Shown here piece by piece: positions 6,010-13,171 of a stretch of 33,544 nt of DNA. The notes below the pieces were generated by a model that was not told the DNA's origin, searched no databases, and saw nothing but the letters and a program-made list of their open reading frames with translations. Origin of the DNA: Bacteroidales bacterium UBA5429 (GTDB lineage Bacteria > Bacteroidota > Bacteroidia > Bacteroidales > WCHB1-69). Where the stretch lies: the NCBI GenBank assembly GCA_002427605.1, contig DIRT01000024.1:20617-54160 (forward strand), given 5' to 3'. The first letter of the stretch is position 1. The number at the start of each line of letters is the position of its first letter. Position numbers and translations under genes: made by a program.

Positions 6010-7101
6010 ATGAAGAGATATTGGATTCTAATTTTGTTGATATTGCCGATGTTTTATTCGAATGCCGGTGATGAAAGATCAATGGAACAAGGTGCTTCAG
6101 AGATTGCCGGCATGCAATCATCGTGCGGAATACCCGAAGATTCAACTGATAAAAGTAAAAAATCAATTCAATATAGTGACTATCAACTCGAAAAATATTT
6201 AGATAGCATCGGAAATTTACCTTCAGGACCATTGATGGAGAAAGTTTCTTTGATGGTTGATTCGATTTTTAAGAATCAACAGCAACTGGATATTGTGGTA
6301 GAAGCATCGGACTTTGAAAAACTCAAACAGGGCTGCAATGCGGAGCAACTTGACGTTAAAACTGTAAAAGCAATTTTTGGCGATATACATATCGATGAGA
6401 GGTTCATAGAAAAGGGCGTTGTTCCATTGACCTTTTTCTCATTTGATGAAAATAAAAATAACTTCAAAGAATTTGCTGTTTGTCCGGGTTATGCCGATGC
6501 AACATGGAACTGTGATGTCTATTTCTTTTCAGGAAATAAGATGATAGCAAAGCATCATATCTATCATCGTTTTGGACTTGAATTGGAACATTACAAAGAT
6601 ATTGATGGAAAAACCATTGTTTATTATAAGGAAAGCCTGTTGAATGGAACAGGAGCATGGTGGTATAACTTCTATTTCTACAAGTATTATGACAATAAAC
6701 TGATTCCCATATTAAATGAGCTTCAAAATGCTAATCTGCAAATTCCATGGAGTGTTCGGCTTTATTGGTTTCAATCAACAGTTCAAAATACTCATCCTTT
6801 GACTTTGAAAATGGTTTATAACCAGGCATATACAGATTCATTAGATGCTCCATATTATATTGATGATTCGACATTCGTTCAATATAGATGGGATGAAGAA
6901 ACAAAGAGACTAATAGGTGATTATGAAAAATCAAAAATCAGTAAGGCTCAAATCATGTCTTACTATCTTGAAGATAATGAGCTGCTTTTTATTAATGCTT
7001 ATAACGAATTGATAAAAAAGAATTTAAAGGATAGCACCTTTCGCCAATCAACACTGAACTATTTGAATTTTATAAAAAATTATTATGAAAATATAATATG
7101 A
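6010..7101 (+). CDS. Unknown secreted protein upstream of chaN
   Basis: A 363-residue protein from the ATG at 6010. It begins with a clear signal peptide (MKRYWILILLILPMFYSNAG, likely cut after residues 18-20), so it is exported to the periplasm or beyond. An in-frame TTG at 5965 would bury the signal peptide behind 15 residues and lies inside a -7 box, so I reject it. The mature part is rich in Tyr, Asp and Lys, has four Cys (in SSCGIP, QGCNAE, AVCPGY and WNCDVY), and has no membrane segment or motif I recognise. Its stop overlaps the ATG of the ChaN-like gene (ATGA), implying translational coupling and possibly a joint function. Confidence 0.8.
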   Translation: MKRYWILILLILPMFYSNAGDERSMEQGASEIAGMQSSCGIPEDSTDKSKKSIQYSDYQLEKYLDSIGNLPSGPLMEKVSLMVDSIFKNQQQLDIVVEASDFEKLKQGCNAEQLDVKTVKAIFGDIHIDERFIEKGVVPLTFFSFDENKNNFKEFAVCPGYADATWNCDVYFFSGNKMIAKHHIYHRFGLELEHYKDIDGKTIVYYKESLLNGTGAWWYNFYFYKYYDNKLIPILNELQNANLQIPWSVRLYWFQSTVQNTHPLTLKMVYNQAYTDSLDAPYYIDDSTFVQYRWDEETKRLIGDYEKSKISKAQIMSYYLEDNELLFINAYNELIKKNLKDSTFRQSTLNYLNFIKNYYENII

Positions 7102-7997
7102 TGAAAAAAATATCAAAACAATTAACAACACTGTTCTTTGCACTTTTGTGTACGCTATCAACATTTGGCGGAAAAAACCCACAGGCGTATGTCATTTTTG
7201 ATTCGCAGGGTGAGAAAGTTAGTTTTGAGCAAATGATAGAAACGGTTTCTAAAAAGAATCTAGTTTTATTCGGAGAAATACACAACTGTCCCATTTGTCA
7301 CTGGTTGGAAGCTGAAACAATGAAACACCTTCATGCCCTACACGGTAAAAAGCTGTTGCTGGGTGCTGAAATGTTTGAGAGTGATAATCAATTGATTCTC
7401 AATGAGTTTATGAAAGGGGAAATATCAAAAAGCAGTTTTGAGAGTGAGATGCGTTTATGGAAAAATTATTCCACCGATTATGCTCAACTGGTTGAATATG
7501 CAAAAGAACATAAAGTCCCATTTTATGCCACCAATATTCCACGTCGCTATGCGCAGATTGTAGCTCTCAAAGGGTTGGATGGATTAGATGCATTGTCGGA
7601 TGAGGCAAAAAGATATATCGCACCGCTCCCCATTCCCTATGTTGTGGATAGTGCTACAACAGCGATGTTTGGAACAATGACTGCTCAAATGGGGCATAGC
7701 AGTAGAAATCCTGAATTTATGTCTCAAGCACAGTCGATCAAAGATGCTACTATGGCATGGACCATATCGCAGGCTTTTGTAGAGAATCCGGATAGTTATT
7801 TCCTGCACTTTCACGGCAGTTTTCATAGTGATCATTATGGTGGAATCATCCCTTTTTTGATGCAGTATAATAGCCGTTTGAGTGTTGCTACTATCAGTTG
7901 TTGCCGACAGAAAGATTTATCTCAACTAGAAGAAGAACATATTGGTAAAGCTGATTTTATCATCTGTATCCCGGAAGATATGGTCAACTCGTATTAA
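7098..7997 (+). CDS. ChaN family haem-binding/iron-regulated protein
   Basis: The 299-residue protein has an N-terminal hydrophobic export signal (about 8-24) and the ChaN/Cofac_haem_bdg fold markers: LVLFGEIHNCPICHW (55-69) with the conserved GE.H, LLGAEMFESDNQ, the NIPRRYAQIVALKGLDGL segment, and HFHGSFHSDHYGG near the C-terminus. ChaN proteins bind haem and are often linked to iron uptake; the superfamily also includes Tiki-type metalloproteases, so catalytic activity is not excluded. C64 and C67 next to the conserved His are worth noting. I see no lipobox. The start overlaps the preceding stop; an ATG at 7101 is an equal alternative. Confidence 0.87.
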   Translation: MMKKISKQLTTLFFALLCTLSTFGGKNPQAYVIFDSQGEKVSFEQMIETVSKKNLVLFGEIHNCPICHWLEAETMKHLHALHGKKLLLGAEMFESDNQLILNEFMKGEISKSSFESEMRLWKNYSTDYAQLVEYAKEHKVPFYATNIPRRYAQIVALKGLDGLDALSDEAKRYIAPLPIPYVVDSATTAMFGTMTAQMGHSSRNPEFMSQAQSIKDATMAWTISQAFVENPDSYFLHFHGSFHSDHYGGIIPFLMQYNSRLSVATISCCRQKDLSQLEEEHIGKADFIICIPEDMVNSY

Positions 7998-8014
7998 AAG
8001 TGCAAAAGAGTTCC

Positions 8015-8548
8015 TTACCCAAATATCACCTTATCCATTAAAATGTCGCGCTCATCTGTAGGAACATATTCCACTAATTGAAAGTCAAAGCAAATTCCCA
8101 GTTTATAGACATTTGTATCGGCAAGAAGTCTGTCGTAATATCCTTTTCCTCGTCCCATGCGTCTTCCGCTCAAATCGAAAGCAACACCGGGTACAAGCAC
8201 TAAATCGATATCTTTTATATTGATGTTTTCTGTGTGATTGGGCTCAAAAAGAGTGGCAAAAACACCCTCTTCCATATTGTCTGTTCCCGTGAATTTTCTG
8301 ATAAGCAAGTCGTCTCCCGATACCACGGGCAGATAAATCTCTTTATTGCCAGATATTTCGATTACAAAATCATGTGTAGGGACTTCATCGGGCATTGACC
8401 AGTAACAAAGCATTTTTTTAGCCTCTTGAAATTCTTTTAATTGACGAACTTGTTTAAAAATAGCTTTAGATTTTTCAATTTTAGTATCAACCGAATATTC
8501 TTTCTTCCTGTTTGAAATGAGCTTTCGCAATTCACTTTTTGTTATCAT
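8015..8548 (-). CDS. fau: 5-formyltetrahydrofolate cyclo-ligase
   Basis: The 177-residue enzyme converts 5-formyl-THF to 5,10-methenyl-THF with ATP, returning folate to the one-carbon pool. The family hallmark VPGVAFDLSGRRMGRGKGYYDRLL lies at 119-142. An N-terminal KSELRKLI..RK and the YLPVV..D segment fit the fold, and the length is normal. It converges with chaN with only 17 bases between stops. A minus-strand -7 box is at 8574-8581. Confidence 0.95.
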   Translation of the reverse strand: MITKSELRKLISNRKKEYSVDTKIEKSKAIFKQVRQLKEFQEAKKMLCYWSMPDEVPTHDFVIEISGNKEIYLPVVSGDDLLIRKFTGTDNMEEGVFATLFEPNHTENINIKDIDLVLVPGVAFDLSGRRMGRGKGYYDRLLADTNVYKLGICFDFQLVEYVPTDERDILMDKVIFG

Positions 8549-8573
8549 TATATCGACTTTTGGGTTTGTACTA

Positions 8574-8581
8574 CAAAATTA
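8574..8581 (-). promoter_or_regulatory. -7 box for 5-formyl-THF cyclo-ligase (TAATTTTG)
   Basis: Reads TAATTTTG on the minus strand, 26 bases before the ATG, an exact TAnnTTTG match. Confidence 0.55.
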
Positions 8582-8649
8582 CATAAAATTAGGAAGATGT
8601 TCAAATAATCGAAAGAAAATCAAAAAAATAAAATATTTTCTCTTAGTAA

Positions 8650-8663
8650 TGAACATATGTTCA
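8650..8663. promoter_or_regulatory. 14-bp perfect palindrome, candidate operator of the ORP-like operon
   Basis: TGAACATATGTTCA is its own reverse complement. It lies 10 bases upstream of the -7 box at 8674, where the -33 region would be. The half-site ATGTTCAAA recurs 60 bases upstream at 8597-8605. The likely binders are the UPF0251 protein encoded by the first gene (autoregulation) or another redox regulator. Overlap with the -33 region favours repression. Confidence 0.6.
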
Positions 8664-8673
8664 AAAGTTTTAG

Positions 8674-8681
8674 TATCTTTG
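8674..8681 (+). promoter_or_regulatory. -7 box (TATCTTTG) of the ORP-like operon
   Basis: Exact TAnnTTTG match 25 bases before the ATG at 8707, immediately downstream of the palindrome. Confidence 0.7.
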
Positions 8682-8706
8682 CAGAAAATTATCAAAGCTC
8701 AATTGT

Positions 8707-9126
8707 ATGTCACGTCCAAAACAATGTAGAAGAATTCAATCACCACCATTGATGTCGGGTTTCAAGCCGTTTGGCATTCCCCGTTCATTGACTGGAGAAG
8801 TTACTTTGCAATATGATGAGTATGAGGCTATTCGCTTACTAGATTACGAAGGATTATTGCAAGAGGAGGCAGCTGAACGGATGAATGTATCGCGTCCCAC
8901 TCTTACGCGAATCTATGCTCAAGCACGAAAAACAGTTGCTCAGGCATTTGTGGAGGGAAAATCATTGGTGATTGAGGGCGGAAATGTAGATTTTGGTGGA
9001 AAATGGTATCGTTGTCGCCGCTGTAATAAGCTCATGGAAGGAAATAGCATACAACAACACCCTTGCGGAAACCGTAAAAGACATAGAGGCAGAGGCAGAG
9101 GTGAGGGATTTACACCCATAATTTAG
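8707..9126 (+). CDS. UPF0251/DUF134 helix-turn-helix protein
   Basis: This 139-residue protein is the first gene of the ORP-like operon and probably its DNA-binding regulator. The N-terminus MSRPKQCRRI and FKPFGIP (19-25) match the family. DEYEAIRLLDYEGLLQEEAAERMNVSRPTLTRIYAQARKTVA (37-78) is a sigma-factor-like helix-turn-helix. KWYRCRRCNKLM with C103, C106, H118 and C120 resembles a small metal ribbon. The C-terminal tail is Arg/Gly-rich (RHRGRGRGEGF). Family members are regularly encoded next to NifX-like and MinD-like ferredoxin ATPases, as here. Confidence 0.88.
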   Translation: MSRPKQCRRIQSPPLMSGFKPFGIPRSLTGEVTLQYDEYEAIRLLDYEGLLQEEAAERMNVSRPTLTRIYAQARKTVAQAFVEGKSLVIEGGNVDFGGKWYRCRRCNKLMEGNSIQQHPCGNRKRHRGRGRGEGFTPII

Positions 9127-9163
9127 TGAAACCAATAACAAATTAATTAAAAATTATATAAAT

Positions 9164-9472
9164 ATGAAAATAGCAATTGTATCAGAAAAAGAGAGTTTAG
9201 ACGCACGAATGGATAGTCGTTTCGGGCGTTGTTCCTATTTTGCTATCTACGATACGGATAGTAAAGTTGCAGATTTTTTCCCAAATCCGGCAAAGGAATC
9301 TTCCGAGGGCGCCGGTCCGGAAGCTGTAAAATTTATCGCATCGCAAGGTGTAAAGAGAGTAGTGGCACCCGAATTTGGGAAAAAGGCGGAAGCTATGTTG
9401 GAAAAGCTTCAAATTGAAATGGTAAACAGAAAAGATAAAACCATTTCGGAAATTATCAAAGAGTTTGAATAG
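9164..9472 (+). CDS. NifX/NifB-superfamily (dinitrogenase Fe-Mo cofactor domain) protein, copy 1
   Basis: The 102-residue protein is a single NifX-like domain: MKIAIVSEKESLDARMDSRFGRCSYFAIYD, then EGAGPEAVKFIASQGVKRVVAPEFGKKAEAML. This fold binds metal-sulfur clusters; the Desulfovibrio orange protein, a member of the family, carries a Mo-Cu-S cluster. No nif structural genes are visible, so a role in nitrogenase maturation is unlikely. Second gene of the operon, 37 bases after the regulator. Confidence 0.88.
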   Translation: MKIAIVSEKESLDARMDSRFGRCSYFAIYDTDSKVADFFPNPAKESSEGAGPEAVKFIASQGVKRVVAPEFGKKAEAMLEKLQIEMVNRKDKTISEIIKEFE

Positions 9473-9501
9473 TTCAACTCTAATTTATTAACATTAAAAA
9501 A

Positions 9502-9507
9502 AAGGAG
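9502..9507 (+). promoter_or_regulatory. Canonical Shine-Dalgarno (AAGGAG) before the DUF5320 gene
   Basis: AAGGAG is centred about 10 bases before the ATG at 9515. Most genes in this window lack such a sequence, as is normal for Bacteroidetes, so this one stands out. Confidence 0.6.
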
Positions 9508-9514
9508 ATATATT

Positions 9515-9799
9515 ATGCCAGGATTGAATCAACAAGATCCTATGGGACAAGGTCCCATGACAGGATGGAAAATGGGTAAATGTACCAATTATGGAGAAAA
9601 CAGAGGTTCTGTGGAAGAACTGATTGATGAAAATGGAGTAAGAGGTGGAAGAGGCTTTGGAAGGAGAAGATGTCGCGGTTTTGGTCGCGGGTTGGAAGTA
9701 AACGAAGGTCGAGGTTTAGGTCGGGGTCGCGGCTTTGGATGGGGAAGAGGTCGTTTGGGACAAGGAATGGGTAGAGGTAGAAAAGGTTTTACAGAATAA
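9515..9799 (+). CDS. DUF5320 Gly/Arg-rich small protein
   Basis: A 94-residue protein whose N-terminus (MPGLNQQDPMGQGPMTGWKMGKC) fits the DUF5320 signature GPMGQGPMTG..GRC. From about residue 44 it is a low-complexity Arg/Gly tail of repeated RGFGRGR-like steps, strongly basic and without membrane segments. Family members are associated with NifX-like and ferredoxin-MinD genes in anaerobes, and their molecular role is not known to me. It sits between two NifX-like genes and has an unusually strong ribosome-binding site. Confidence 0.85.
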   Translation: MPGLNQQDPMGQGPMTGWKMGKCTNYGENRGSVEELIDENGVRGGRGFGRRRCRGFGRGLEVNEGRGLGRGRGFGWGRGRLGQGMGRGRKGFTE

Positions 9800-9816
9800 A
9801 TTTAAAAACTTTAACA

Positions 9817-10182
9817 ATGATGACACAAAAAATAGCTATCCCCATGGAGAATGGGAAATTATCTGCCCATTTTGGGCATTGTCAATACTTCGCTGTAATT
9901 GCAGTGCAAGACAAAAAAATAGTTGAGATAACACAACATATGCCACCAGAGCATCGACCAGGCGTATATCCAAGATGGGTTGCAGCGCTTGGAGTTACTG
10001 ATGTTATCGCAGGAGGTATTGGTCAGCGGGCTATTGATCTTTTCAATGAGCAGGGAATCAATGTGTTCGCAGGTGCACCCATAAAAAGTGAAGAGGAGAT
10101 TGTGAATGAATTTTTAGCCGGGAAACTTTCCTTAAGTGCCAATTATTGTAATCATGACGGGGATCACCATAGCCATTGCTAG
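9817..10182 (+). CDS. NifX-superfamily protein, copy 2, with His/Cys-rich tail
   Basis: The 121-residue protein contains a NifX-like domain (KIAIPMENGKLSAHFGHCQYFAVI, then WVAALGVTDVIAGGIGQRAIDLF) and ends in NYCNHDGDHHSHC, a likely metal-binding tail. It is more diverged from copy 1 than a recent duplicate would be. The last 29 bases overlap the next gene in another frame, and the tail is encoded in that overlap. Likely partner of the downstream ferredoxin-MinD ATPases. Confidence 0.88.
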   Translation: MMTQKIAIPMENGKLSAHFGHCQYFAVIAVQDKKIVEITQHMPPEHRPGVYPRWVAALGVTDVIAGGIGQRAIDLFNEQGINVFAGAPIKSEEEIVNEFLAGKLSLSANYCNHDGDHHSHC

Positions 10183-11035
10183 TGGCAAGGGAGGAACAGG
10201 TAAAACTTTTATCTCTACTAATCTGTTTAACTCATTACAAGATAGCAGGTTGAGTATAGCTTTGGTAGATTGTGATGCAGAAGCACCTAACGACAGGGAG
10301 TTTCTGAAAGAGGGAGTATTGCAAAGTAGTCACGCGGTTAATCAGAAAATTCCGGTTATTGATAAGACGAAATGTACATACTGTGGCAAATGTGATGAAT
10401 ACTGCAACTTCAATGCTATCTTTTTTCTTGAAGAGCCACAAACAATAGAGGTATTAGAAGATCTTTGTCATGGGTGCGGGGCTTGTTCGGTTGCGTGTGA
10501 ATATGGTGCTATATCGGAAAAAGATGACCTTTTGGGGTATGTCAATCGATACCGTTTTTCAACAGGTAAGGAGTTGATTGAAGGAAGAATGGAAGTGGGA
10601 GTTCTTGTATCGGTTGGGATTATAAAGGAGTCAATAAAGATGGCTGAGCCATTTGATTTAGTATTACTGGATTCACCACCCGGTACCGGATGTCCCTTTA
10701 TCCAAACGGTTTACAAATCTGATTATGTAGTACTGGTAACTGAGCCGACTCCTTTTGGATTGAGCGATTTAAAACAATCGGTGGCAATTTTAAAAGAGAT
10801 GGGAATTCCTTGTGGAGTGATTATCAATCGTGCAGATATGGGTACCGATGATGCACAGAACTATCTGAAACGGGAGAATATTCCACTGCTCATGAGTGTA
10901 CCGTTCGATAAGGAGATTGCGGTTGCCTATTCGAAGGGGGAGATGATTACTAATCTGAGTACTGAATGGAAAGCAAAATTCAATCAATTGTACCACACTA
11001 TAAAAGAAGAGTTTGAAAAAAATAAAGCAAAATAA
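10154..11035 (+). CDS. MinD/Mrp-type ATPase with inserted 2x[4Fe-4S] ferredoxin domain, first copy
   Basis: A 293-residue P-loop ATPase: deviant Walker A SGKGGTGKT (10-18), Walker A' VDCDAEAPN (38-46), and an inserted ferredoxin with C74, C77, C80, C84 and C105, C108, C111, C115. The switch/Walker B segment LLDSPPGTGCP follows. This architecture (COG1149) is that of the paired ATPases of the Desulfovibrio ORP complex. It probably uses ATP to load or move a metal-sulfur cluster on the NifX-like proteins. I prefer the ATG at 10154 (MTGITIAIASGKGG) over an upstream in-frame GTG at 10136, because only a few residues normally precede the P-loop. Confidence 0.9.
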   Translation: MTGITIAIASGKGGTGKTFISTNLFNSLQDSRLSIALVDCDAEAPNDREFLKEGVLQSSHAVNQKIPVIDKTKCTYCGKCDEYCNFNAIFFLEEPQTIEVLEDLCHGCGACSVACEYGAISEKDDLLGYVNRYRFSTGKELIEGRMEVGVLVSVGIIKESIKMAEPFDLVLLDSPPGTGCPFIQTVYKSDYVVLVTEPTPFGLSDLKQSVAILKEMGIPCGVIINRADMGTDDAQNYLKRENIPLLMSVPFDKEIAVAYSKGEMITNLSTEWKAKFNQLYHTIKEEFEKNKAK

Positions 11036-11037
11036 TT

Positions 11038-11907
11038 ATGGAGTTAGCAATAATCAGCGGAAAAGGAGGAACGGGGAAAAGTAGTATTAGTGCAGCGTTT
11101 GCTACTCTTCAGAAGGATATAGTGTTGGCAGATTGCGACGTAGATGCGGCAAATTTATACTTGCTTTTCAATCCTGAATGCGATGAGGAACATGTTTTTA
11201 TTTCGGGACACAAGGCTGTAATGGATGAAGAAAAGTGCATTAATTGTGGTATTTGCGTAGATTACTGTCGATTTGACGCTATTGTGGAGAATGAAAATGG
11301 AGTATCAATTCTGGAAACATTGTGTGAGGGGTGTTTGTTGTGTTCTCGTATCTGTCCGCAAGGCGCCATTACTGTTGAAGAGGAAGATAGAAGTCGCTAC
11401 TATGCAGGACGCTTTAAGAATGGCAGAATGGTTTATGGGCGACTTGCACCGGGTGAAGAAAATACCGGTAAATTGGTTAGTAAGGTTCGGGAAAAGGCAA
11501 AAGAGATAGCAGAAAAATTCGGAATAGAACATATTATTATTGATGGACCGCCGGGTATCGGATGTTCTGCAATCAGTGCTATAACCGGAGTTGATGCAGT
11601 GATTGTCGTGACCGAACCCACTGTGTCGGGAGTTCATGATTTAAAACGTACCCTACAACTAACTCAAGGATTTAAATTACCCACAAGCGTTATAATTAAT
11701 AAATTTGATATCAATCGGGAATTATCTTCCGAAATTGAACTCTATTGCAATGAAAGTGGAATCAGAGTAATCAGCAAACTACCTTTCAATCCGATTGTTG
11801 TAGAGGCTATGGTTCATTGCTCTTCCATTACTGATTATGCACATGATTCAGAGATAAGTGAATTAATCAAAAAAGCTCATACAGATATTTTTGCTGGAGT
11901 TAGGTAA
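11038..11907 (+). CDS. MinD/Mrp-type ATPase with inserted 2x[4Fe-4S] ferredoxin domain, second copy
   Basis: The 289-residue paralogue of the preceding gene, starting two bases after its stop. It has Walker A SGKGGTGKS (7-15), Walker A' ADCDVDAANL, ferredoxin Cys at 67, 70, 73, 77 and 96, 99, 102, 106, and IIDGPPGIGCSAIS. The two ATPases usually occur as a tandem pair and may form a heterodimer. Last gene of the operon. Confidence 0.9.
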   Translation: MELAIISGKGGTGKSSISAAFATLQKDIVLADCDVDAANLYLLFNPECDEEHVFISGHKAVMDEEKCINCGICVDYCRFDAIVENENGVSILETLCEGCLLCSRICPQGAITVEEEDRSRYYAGRFKNGRMVYGRLAPGEENTGKLVSKVREKAKEIAEKFGIEHIIIDGPPGIGCSAISAITGVDAVIVVTEPTVSGVHDLKRTLQLTQGFKLPTSVIINKFDINRELSSEIELYCNESGIRVISKLPFNPIVVEAMVHCSSITDYAHDSEISELIKKAHTDIFAGVR

Positions 11908-11911
11908 CATC

Positions 11912-11940
11912 AGAAAAAATAGTAAGTCTAACTTTTTTCT
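11912..11940 (+). terminator. Weak terminator-like hairpin after the ORP-like operon
   Basis: AGAAAAAA (11912-11919) can pair with TTTTTTCT (11933-11940), with TAG/CTA extending the stem past a bulge. It is A/T only, so stability is low. The TTCTAAA heptamer pair overlaps its end. Confidence 0.3.
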
Positions 11941-11950
11941 AAATTCTAAA
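11937..11950 (+). repeat. Two-unit heptamer repeat TTCTAAA
   Basis: Two exact copies of a 7-mer related to the TTTCTAA units at 4992 and 5063, at a third intergenic site. Confidence 0.5.
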
Positions 11951-12112
11951 TTAACCCAATATTAGCCAGAACTTAGGTTTCCTGACTTCTCTCCCTCAGA
12001 TTTAGTGCAATCAAAACTTCTTCTAAATCTGTTAAAATTTGCAATTTTTCATTATTTGTTCAGCATGTTTTCTGACAGAAAGAATATGGATTTTAATCCT
12101 TCTGAAAATATA

Positions 12113-12145
12113 AAATAAAGGGGGAAAGGTGACTCCCCTTTATTT
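12113..12145. terminator. Hairpin terminator at the 3' end of the pirin gene
   Basis: AAATAAAGGGG (12113-12123) pairs perfectly with CCCCTTTATTT (12135-12145) around an 11-base loop. On the minus strand it is followed by TATATTTTC. It overlaps the pirin stop codon and may also stop plus-strand read-through. Confidence 0.65.
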
Positions 12146-13009
12146 ATGCTTAATAAATGTATCATTGTTCAACTCCTCGAAAGCCAGATGCAACTCTTCA
12201 CGCGTGTTCATCACAATGGGACCTCCCCACGCAACAGGTTCTTTCAATGGTTTGGCAGCTAATAGTACAAAACGGGCTCCAGATGCTCCGGCTTTTACAT
12301 GGATAACATCGTTCTTGGGCGATGTTTTGTCCTCTGTTTCAAATAAAATGGCACAACCTTTGTGTTCGAACTCCTCTTTGGAAATGTCAGGAACAATTGT
12401 TCCATCAAGTAAATAAATGAAAAGTGTCTCGTTATTTGGTGTTTCATCATAGATCCACTCTGTATTAGGGTCTAATTTTACATCCAGATACTTAACTTTC
12501 AAATATTTTCCTTGAAATGCTCCTATTGTGCCTTTATAACTATCTGCTACAACACGTATTTCAGCACCTTCTATTCTAACTAAGGGAACATTTTCGGCAA
12601 CAATGTCACCATATGAAGGTTCGCTCATTTTTTCTTTAGCCGGTAAGTTTATCCATAATTGACAACCTAACATCCGTGGTGATGTTTTTGGCATTTCTTG
12701 GTGAATAATGCCTGATCCTGCAGTCATCCACTGACAACCTAGGTCAGATATCACACCGCTATTGCCTAAACTGTCTCCATGTTCCATTTCACCATTCACT
12801 AAATAAGTTACAGTTTCAATCCCCCGGTGTGGATGCCATGGGAAACCTTTGATGTAATCATCAGGGTTAGTGGAATCGAACCCATCCAACATTAAAAACG
12901 GGTCGAATGATTCAATAGTAGGTTTGCCCAATACACGGGTTAGTTTAACACCGGCACCATCCATCGCACGTTGACCTCTAACTATTTGAGTTGCTTTTCT
13001 TGTTTTCAT
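12140..13009 (-). CDS. Pirin family protein (cupin, quercetinase-like)
   Basis: The 289-residue bicupin has the complete metal site of active pirins: H59 and H61 in FPWHPHRGIETVTY, then H103 and E105 in GSGIIHQEMP. The C-terminal cupin is present (GGPIVMNTREEL near the end). Family members such as YhhW act as quercetin 2,3-dioxygenases in vitro, with physiological substrates mostly unknown. The gene stands alone, with a 162-base gap to rtcB upstream. No exact -7 box was found. Confidence 0.92.
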   Translation of the reverse strand: MKTRKATQIVRGQRAMDGAGVKLTRVLGKPTIESFDPFLMLDGFDSTNPDDYIKGFPWHPHRGIETVTYLVNGEMEHGDSLGNSGVISDLGCQWMTAGSGIIHQEMPKTSPRMLGCQLWINLPAKEKMSEPSYGDIVAENVPLVRIEGAEIRVVADSYKGTIGAFQGKYLKVKYLDVKLDPNTEWIYDETPNNETLFIYLLDGTIVPDISKEEFEHKGCAILFETEDKTSPKNDVIHVKAGASGARFVLLAAKPLKEPVAWGGPIVMNTREELHLAFEELNNDTFIKHK

Positions 13010-13171
13010 AATTAAAATTACTTTTTATTTTTCTATATTTCTTCTATATTCTTTAAACCATAAATGTCAACTAAATATTATATACTACGATGTAAATTAT
13101 TCAAAATAGGTTTCATAATGGTTTGTGTGAACTGTTTTTTTTAAATTGAAAAAGCTAGGCGATGACCATAA

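Noticed and set aside
9164..10182. Nitrogenase maturation genes
   Set aside because: The NifX-like domains occur without any nifHDKENB genes; context points to the ORP-type cluster.
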